In this document: positions 14,769-19,831 of the stretch, one piece after another
How positions within the stretch are numbered: the stretch's first letter is position 1
Layout: every line of letters starts with the position of its first letter
DNA from: CALBPI01 sp039700805
GTDB taxonomy: Bacteria > Pseudomonadota > Gammaproteobacteria > Steroidobacterales > Woeseiaceae
Assembly: GCA_039700805.1 (NCBI GenBank)
Contig: JBCAZE010000041.1
Location: 1 to 19,831 of the forward strand
Direction of reading: 5' to 3'
Length of the DNA: 19,831 bases
Translations under genes and position numbers: made by a program
Notes under the pieces: model-generated
The model's input: the letters and a program-made list of their open reading frames with translations, nothing else
Database searches by the model: none
What the model was told of the DNA's origin: nothing

Positions 14769-15823
14769 ACACGCGCGCCGTTTTTGTCGACAAGGTCGCG
14801 TCGCTAGCACAACACCAAAACCTCGGTAGCGAAATTCGCCTCTCCGGCGACATCCTCTGCGAAGAGGGCGTCCTGGTTGCCGTCGAGATTCAGAACAACA
14901 AAGCGCGCTATAACACCTTGGAGCTAACCAGCGGGAGAATGGCGACGCTGAAGAAAGGTGATGTCATCGTAGGTGCCCTCGGACATCGGAAAGCCCTGTT
15001 CGGCTATTCTGGATCGTTGCCCACCGCACTCGCGCCTGGTGACACGGTGCAGATGCTCAACATCGGCGGTGTGCTCGGGCATTGCGATTCGGCCAATCCA
15101 GATTTCGGGCCACCGTTCGACTGCAAGGTGCTCGGTATGGTTCTCGACTTTCCTTATCTTGGCGAGCGTATCGGCGTGCCCGCGCGCGCTGGCGCGCGCG
15201 CACTCCCGGAAGCGTTGACCGAGCTGAATATTGGAGTGCCGGTTGTGGCCCTGGCTGGCACCTGCATGGACTCTGGCAAGACGGCCGCGGCCTGTGCGAT
15301 CGTGACGCGCCTCCGTGCAAACGGCATGCGCGTCGCCGCCTGCAAGGTCACCGGTGTCTCACTGCGACGGGACGTACTCGCCATGGAAGACGCCGGTGCA
15401 TTTACCTCACAACTATTCTCTGACTTTGGGGTCATGACGACGACCGCGAACAACGGCCCCGCTCTAACCCGCGCACTACTCGCCGCGCTCGCGGAGGAGC
15501 AACCGGATGTGATCGTCGTCGAACTCGGCGATGGCCTGCTTGGCACCTACGGGGTCGATGCGATTCTCGCCGACGATGACATACGCAGCGCGATCACCAG
15601 TGTCGTGCTCTGCGCCAACGACCCGGTGGCAGCTTGGGGCGGCGTACGCATTCTGCGAGAGACTTACGACATCGAACCTGCGGTGGTGACCGGCCCGTCG
15701 ACGGATAACGCCGTCGGCATCGATCTGATCGAAGAGAAGATGGGCGTTACGGCACGAAACGCACTGACCCAGGGTGTCGCACTGGGAGATCACGTATTCA
15801 ATGACATCAGAGACATCGGGTGA
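14765..15823 (+). CDS. BioD/CobQ-like P-loop protein (DUF1611-type), unknown function
   Basis: This 352-residue protein starts at ATG 14765 with AAGGA 7 nt upstream, overlapping the argG stop. Residues about 1-150 form a beta-rich N-terminal domain with GDVIVGALGHRKAL, NIGGVLG and a Cys in GHCDS. Residues about 155-350 form a nucleotide-binding domain. Its P-loop GTCMDSGKT (165-173) has the GT-x4-GKT form of dethiobiotin synthetase (GTDTEVGKT), and VVELGDGLLG (251-260) parallels the BioD/CobQ acidic loop. This points to the SIMIBI class (BioD, CobQ, MinD). The closest family I can name is DUF1611, with moderate confidence. Members of this class often activate carboxylates with ATP. It sits inside the arginine operon between argG and argC, but no step of the known pathway needs it. 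The substrate is unknown. Confidence 0.75.
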   Translation: MNTRAVFVDKVASLAQHQNLGSEIRLSGDILCEEGVLVAVEIQNNKARYNTLELTSGRMATLKKGDVIVGALGHRKALFGYSGSLPTALAPGDTVQMLNIGGVLGHCDSANPDFGPPFDCKVLGMVLDFPYLGERIGVPARAGARALPEALTELNIGVPVVALAGTCMDSGKTAAACAIVTRLRANGMRVAACKVTGVSLRRDVLAMEDAGAFTSQLFSDFGVMTTTANNGPALTRALLAALAEEQPDVIVVELGDGLLGTYGVDAILADDDIRSAITSVVLCANDPVAAWGGVRILRETYDIEPAVVTGPSTDNAVGIDLIEEKMGVTARNALTQGVALGDHVFNDIRDIG

Positions 15824-15875
15824 TGCGGATGATGCGGCTTGCTATCAGTTTCTTGGGCGCGGTTGAGACCAACAC

Positions 15876-16940
15876 ATGAACCACAACAAAATTCCAGTGG
15901 TGATCATCGGCGCGGGCGGTTACGTTGGCGCAGAGTTCATTCGTTTGATCAGCACTCATCCATCAGTGAGCTTGCGAGTGGCAACGTCAGACAGTCTTGC
16001 CGGTCAGCGCGTTGATAACGTCATGCCCCATTTGCGTGGAGCGGTTGGCAACTTAACCTTCACCCGAATCGATACGGTCGGTGCGTTTATCCAATCCGTG
16101 GCGCGATGCGTGCTGTTATCTGCAGCACCTCACGGCGGCGCCGCAACAGTGATTGACGAATGCATGACAATCGCAGAGAACAACGGCTGCGCGTTGACCG
16201 TCGTCGATGCATCAGCGGACTTTCGCTATCACGATGCCGGGGCTTACGAAGCCGTCTACGGTCAACCGCATGGCGCACCACATCGTCTCGATGCCTTCCA
16301 AAGCGCCGTACCAGAACTGTACGAGGCGTCGGATGCCGAGCACATCGGTCACCCCGGTTGTTTCGCGACAGCACAACAGCTCGGTATTGCCCCGCTGTTG
16401 GCGAGCAACGTGGTCGAGCCACGATTTTTCACCAACGGGATCACCGGGGCGACAGGTGCCGGCAAAACACCGCTGGCAACGACTCATACCCCCGAGCGCC
16501 ACAGCAACCTCTTTGCTTATAAGTCATTGTCGCATCGACATGCGCCGGAAGTGGTTCAGCAATTAAGTGATGCGACCGGCAAGAAACCGCAAGTGCATTT
16601 CACGCCGCACTCGGGTCCGTTCGCAAGGGGCATCCATATGACGATCAATGCTATTGCCAACACGCGCATCACTGACGCGTCTCTGAAGGCAATCTTTGAG
16701 GATACCTACCGCGACGCGCCATTCGTTCGCATCGTCGATGGTATGCCGCGACTAAAGTCTGTCGTCGGCAGCAACTTTGCGGATATCGGTGTCACCACCG
16801 ATGGTGATGCAGTCACTGTTTGCGTTGTCATCGACAACTTACTTAAGGGCGCTGCGGGTGGCTCGGTGCAATGGATGAATCGCCTTCTCGGTTTCGACGA
16901 AACGGAAGGTCTGCTGCAGGCGTCGATCGGATGGACATAA
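15876..16940 (+). CDS. N-acyl-glutamyl-phosphate reductase ArgC
   Basis: This 354-residue enzyme reduces N-acetyl- (or here possibly N-succinyl-) glutamyl phosphate to the semialdehyde with NADPH. The Rossmann motif GAGGYVGAEF spans 12-21, the catalytic Cys162 sits in HPGCFATAQQ, and a His lies in TPHSGPFARGIH (243-254). The C-terminal signature VVGSNFADIGV and NLLKGAAGGSVQWMN is canonical. The length is typical of the longer ArgC type. It lies 52 nt after the P-loop gene, the only gap in the operon, and that gap shows no clear promoter or terminator. The ribosome site is weak. It overlaps argD by 10 bp. The acyl specificity cannot be read from this protein. Confidence 0.95.
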   Translation: MNHNKIPVVIIGAGGYVGAEFIRLISTHPSVSLRVATSDSLAGQRVDNVMPHLRGAVGNLTFTRIDTVGAFIQSVARCVLLSAAPHGGAATVIDECMTIAENNGCALTVVDASADFRYHDAGAYEAVYGQPHGAPHRLDAFQSAVPELYEASDAEHIGHPGCFATAQQLGIAPLLASNVVEPRFFTNGITGATGAGKTPLATTHTPERHSNLFAYKSLSHRHAPEVVQQLSDATGKKPQVHFTPHSGPFARGIHMTINAIANTRITDASLKAIFEDTYRDAPFVRIVDGMPRLKSVVGSNFADIGVTTDGDAVTVCVVIDNLLKGAAGGSVQWMNRLLGFDETEGLLQASIGWT

Positions 16941-18106
16941 GCACAGCGACGAAACGTGAAGAAGCGGCGCATACGCTGCCGGTTTATCCACAACTCGATT
17001 TCGTTCCGGTATCGGGCGACGGGTCTTGGCTGACCGATGCGGACGGGCGCCGTGTACTCGATATGTATGGCGGTCATGCCGTCGCAGCGCTTGGTTACAA
17101 CCATCCTGCGCTGCTCGATGCCGTTGACAAACAAATCCGGACGCTACCTTTCCAATCCAATATCGTCGCCAATCCCGTGCGCGCCAAAGCCGCCGCGTTG
17201 CTGACGGCTTTCGCAGGCGAGCCTTTTTCGCATGCATTTTTCGTAAACAGTGGCGCCGAGGCTAATGAGAACGCGCTGCGTATCGCGTTCCTGCAAACCG
17301 GCGGCAAACATGTGGTGGCTGTCGAGCATGGCTTTCATGGGCGCACCGCTGCTGCATCTGCGGTGACTTGGGGCGCTAAAGAAAAATGGTATGGCTTTCC
17401 GAATGCGCCGTTCGATGTGACCTTCGTCAAGCGAAACAGGTGCGACGCCATTGCTAGTGCATTCCGAGAAGATACCGCCGCCGTCATCGTGGAGCCGGTG
17501 CAAGGGGTTGCTGGCGCGAAAGATCTTTGCCCAACCTATCTCAAAAAACTGGCCGAACGCGCCAAACAAGTGGGCGCATTGTTCATTGCCGACGAAGTGC
17601 AAAGCGGCATGGGTCGCAGCGGCCTACCTTTTGCGATCAGCCACTCAGGTGTTACTCCAGACATCATCACGGCGGCCAAGTCGTTGGGCGGCGGCGTGGC
17701 TTGCGGTGCCGTGATAACCACCGCCGAGATCGCAGCGCAACGGCGCTTCGGCGATCTCGGTACAACGTTTGGTGGAGGCCCCGTGGCCGCCGCGGCCATG
17801 ACCGCCGTTGTCGAAACCATCAACAAAGAAGGCTTGGTCGCGAATGCCGCTGCACGCGAGGCTCAAGTGCGCGAAAGCTGTGTCGTTGGACCTATCGAGT
17901 CCGTACAGGGTAAAGGCCTGTTACTCGGACTGCGGTGCAAAGGTCCGGCGCGGGCTGTTCGCGATGCCTTGCTTCGAAAAAATATTTTGACCGGCTTATC
18001 GGGCGATCCGAACATCGTTCGTTTACTGCCGCCACTGAACCTCGATCCTGAAGACGTCGCGCACCTCGCCGACGCACTTGCCGATATTCCCGATGGAACC
18101 TGCTAA
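16931..18106 (+). CDS. N-acyl-ornithine aminotransferase ArgD
   Basis: This 391-residue, PLP-dependent class III aminotransferase converts the acyl-glutamate semialdehyde to acyl-ornithine with glutamate as amino donor. Motifs: NSGAEANENALR (106-117), GFHGRTAAAS (134-143), the PLP-ring Asp221 in IADEVQSGMGRSG, the Schiff-base Lys250 in TAAKSLGGG, and GTTFGGGP (277-284). The start at 16931 overlaps the argC end by 10 bp. An earlier in-frame ATG at 16871 lies well inside argC and would add 20 residues unlike the family. It is followed by argF' with TAATG overlap. Acetyl or succinyl use is open, but the neighbouring transcarbamylase suggests succinyl. Confidence 0.94.
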   Translation: MDISTATKREEAAHTLPVYPQLDFVPVSGDGSWLTDADGRRVLDMYGGHAVAALGYNHPALLDAVDKQIRTLPFQSNIVANPVRAKAAALLTAFAGEPFSHAFFVNSGAEANENALRIAFLQTGGKHVVAVEHGFHGRTAAASAVTWGAKEKWYGFPNAPFDVTFVKRNRCDAIASAFREDTAAVIVEPVQGVAGAKDLCPTYLKKLAERAKQVGALFIADEVQSGMGRSGLPFAISHSGVTPDIITAAKSLGGGVACGAVITTAEIAAQRRFGDLGTTFGGGPVAAAAMTAVVETINKEGLVANAAAREAQVRESCVVGPIESVQGKGLLLGLRCKGPARAVRDALLRKNILTGLSGDPNIVRLLPPLNLDPEDVAHLADALADIPDGTC

Positions 18107-19110
18107 TGAAAAAGTTTAATCACTTAGGTGACTTCACCAACGAAGAAATCAATGCACTCGTCACCCTTGCCGGACGATTGGATCAGCACCCAGAGCCTCA
18201 GGCACTCGCAGGCAAAGTCTTGTCGCTCTTGTTTCTGAGCCCGTCACTCAGAACGTTGGCATCGTTCCAGGCGGCGATGACAAGACTTGGGGGTGGCGCG
18301 TTTGTCATCTCACCCGATATGTCGATTCATGGACTTGAGTCGCGACATGGCATCGTCATGGACGGCAGTGCCGCAGAGCATATTCGAGAAGCGGTGCCGG
18401 TTCTTGCCTCGTATGGAGATGCTATCGGCATCCGCGCATTCGCTGAGAGAAAAAATCTTGACGATGACATCACAGAGAAAGCGTTCACCGAACTAACCGA
18501 TCTCATCGACTCTCCATGGATCAATATGGAGTCGGCAATGAGTCACCCGTGCCAGAGTCTTGCCGACTGGAAGACACTCGACGACCTCGCGGTACCCAAG
18601 AATGGCAAGTTTGTATTGTCGTGGGCGTGGCATCCGAAAGCACTGCCGCTCGCTGTTCCTGCAAGCACGCTGCACATGGCGGCGATGCGGGGTATGGACG
18701 TGACGGTATTGCGACCGGACAATTTCGCGCTGCCTCGGCCCATCATGCAACAAGCCCACGCGGCAGCGGCGGCGAACGGGGGCAGTGTGCGCGAAACAGA
18801 CGACCGGGATGAGGCGATGGATGGTGCAGAGATCATTTACGCAAAGAGTTGGTCGGCGACGCACCAGTACGGTGACAAACTCGCCGACGAAGAGGCGCGC
18901 GCCGACCTGTCGCACTGGTGCGTCGACGAGTCGTGGTTCGGCCGCGCAACAAACGATGCACGGTTCATGCATTGCCTCCCGGTACGACGCGGCGTTGTGG
19001 TGGCAGATGAGATTCTCGATGGACCACGCAGCGTCGTCGTGGGTCAGGCGCGCAACCGTATGCTTGCTCAAATGGCGGTGCTTTACGACATGATGGGAGC
19101 TGGCAAATGA
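18106..19110 (+). CDS. N-acylornithine carbamoyltransferase, probably N-succinylornithine type
   Basis: This 334-residue transcarbamylase is of the ArgF' family (N-acetyl- or N-succinylornithine), not classical ArgF. It has the carbamoyl-phosphate loop SPSLRTLASF (45-54), HPCQSLAD (147-154) and HCLPVRRG (289-296). The specificity position is the residue before EH in MDGSAAEHIRE. Xanthomonas acetylornithine enzyme has Glu92 there and Bacteroides fragilis succinylornithine enzyme has Pro90. Here it is Ala90. Published substitution of Glu92 by Ala, Pro, Ser or Val turns the Xanthomonas enzyme into a succinylornithine enzyme. The Lys302 that is carboxylated in the Xanthomonas enzyme appears to be Val298 here. 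The predicted substrate is therefore N-succinylornithine. It overlaps argD (TAATG) and argB (ATGA). Confidence 0.9.
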   Translation: MKKFNHLGDFTNEEINALVTLAGRLDQHPEPQALAGKVLSLLFLSPSLRTLASFQAAMTRLGGGAFVISPDMSIHGLESRHGIVMDGSAAEHIREAVPVLASYGDAIGIRAFAERKNLDDDITEKAFTELTDLIDSPWINMESAMSHPCQSLADWKTLDDLAVPKNGKFVLSWAWHPKALPLAVPASTLHMAAMRGMDVTVLRPDNFALPRPIMQQAHAAAAANGGSVRETDDRDEAMDGAEIIYAKSWSATHQYGDKLADEEARADLSHWCVDESWFGRATNDARFMHCLPVRRGVVVADEILDGPRSVVVGQARNRMLAQMAVLYDMMGAGK

Positions 19111-19805
19111 GCAACAGAAATGAACGCGCGATTGTCGTGTCGGCACTGAAACATGCAGCGCCTTATATTCGGCTGTTCAAGAGGAAGGTTTTCGTCCTCA
19201 AAGCCGGCGGCGAAGTCTTCGCTGATCCCGAAACGACAAGACACTTGATGACCCAAGTCGGCATCCTGCATCAAGTCGGCATCCGCATTGTCCTCGTGCA
19301 TGGCGGTGGTCCGCAGTCGACCGCCCTTGCGAGCGCGCTCGGCGTTGACAGTCAATTTGTCGAAGGCCGGCGAGTGACCGACGAGGCCACGCTTAACGTT
19401 TCGACGATGGTGCTGAACGGCCAGATCAATACACGCATCCTTGCCGCCTGTCGCGATATCGACGTCCCTGCCGTCGGCATCAGTGGCGTTGATGCCGGGT
19501 TGATTCGCGCCAACCGCCGCCCACCGGTACAGACCGGCGAAGGCGAAGTGGACTACGGTCATGTCGGCGATATCGAATCGGTTGACGCCGACATCTTGCA
19601 AAAGCAGCTCGACAACGGCTTGATGCCCGTCGTCAGCCCCTTGTCTGCCGATGAACATGGCGAGCTCTTAAACATCAACGCGGACACGGTTGCTGCGGCG
19701 ATCGCCGCAGAGCTCGGCGCAGAAAAACTCATTCTCGCGACCGGTGCACCGGGCATCCTTGAGGATATCGACGTAGCTCACGAGCGATCTTGGGTCGTCA
19801 ATATC
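19107..19805 (+). CDS. N-acyl-glutamate kinase ArgB, 3'-truncated by contig end
   Basis: This amino acid kinase phosphorylates N-acetyl- (or N-succinyl-) glutamate. Motifs are LKAGGEVF (31-38), VHGGGPQ (64-70), FVEGRRVTDEATL (84-96) and NINADTVAAAIA (189-200). The genuine sequence stops at residue 233. The next codons, AGA TCG GAC TAG, come from adapter sequence, so the apparent protein of 236 aa and its stop are artefacts. The C-terminal part, with the usual GGMxPK-type segment and its catalytic lysine, is missing. It overlaps argF' by ATGA and is in the same operon. Genes for the acyltransferase, deacylase and argH may lie beyond the contig. Confidence 0.93.
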
Positions 19806-19831
19806 AGATCGGACTAGCGTCGTGTAGGGAA
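19806..19831 (+). other. Residual Illumina adapter sequence
   Basis: The last 26 bases match the TruSeq adapter beginning AGATCGGAAGAGCGTCG at 24 of 26 positions. The two mismatches are the CT at 19814-19815 in place of AG. This is a sequencing or assembly artefact and should be trimmed. Confidence 0.93.

Noticed and set aside
15179..15202. GC-rich inverted repeat (runs of GCGC flanking CTGG) inside the P-loop gene
   Set aside because: It is explained by Ala/Arg codons (PARAGARALP) in a GC-rich gene. There is no poly-T or other sign of function.
19780..19817. A frameshift or genuine short C-terminus in argB
   Set aside because: The other frames do not restore an ArgB-like C-terminus, and the adapter match explains the stop.

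Overview
The window looks like a 19.8 kb contig from a gammaproteobacterium. The best lineage markers are YadG/YadH-type ABC transporter proteins that read as close relatives of the E. coli pair, a YedK-type SRAP protein, and an FlhC-type regulator. Genes are tightly packed, with many ATGA and TAATG overlaps. Both ends look artificial or awkward. Bases 1-30 are a perfect 30-bp palindrome inside a gene that is cut by the window start. The last 26 bases match the Illumina TruSeq adapter at 24 of 26 positions, so the stop codon of the last gene is not biological.

Left part (1-7.2 kb): a TPR membrane protein (5'-truncated) overlaps a TPR-AAA+ ATPase. Facing them is a leftward group: two paralogous secreted proteins of about 420 aa with no function I recognise, and a secreted transglutaminase-like protein that overlaps the second paralog. 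A rightward autotransporter-type outer-membrane barrel with a short passenger follows.

Middle (7.2-13 kb): a leftward set encodes yedK, yadH and yadG, preceded by a 201-aa protein whose C-terminal half resembles FlhD. It is divergent from an FlhC-family protein with an intact four-cysteine zinc site. No flagellar gene is in the window, so this looks like a diverged FlhDC-like regulator pair placed next to mscL and the ABC exporter. mscL ends in a strong intrinsic terminator. A TANGO2/NRDE protein and a serine carboxylesterase follow.

Right part (13-19.8 kb): a compact arginine operon, argR-argG-(BioD-like P-loop protein)-argC-argD-argF'-argB. Gene order and the argG type recall the Bacteroidetes arginine operon. 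The transcarbamylase carries Ala at the position that separates N-acetylornithine (Glu) from N-succinylornithine (Pro) enzymes, which predicts succinylated intermediates. The P-loop protein between argG and argC has no known arginine role. Two 20-bp-spaced TTATGCGCAA repeats lie over the argR promoter region and may be the operator.

No tRNA, rRNA, CRISPR array, insertion sequence or integrase was seen.
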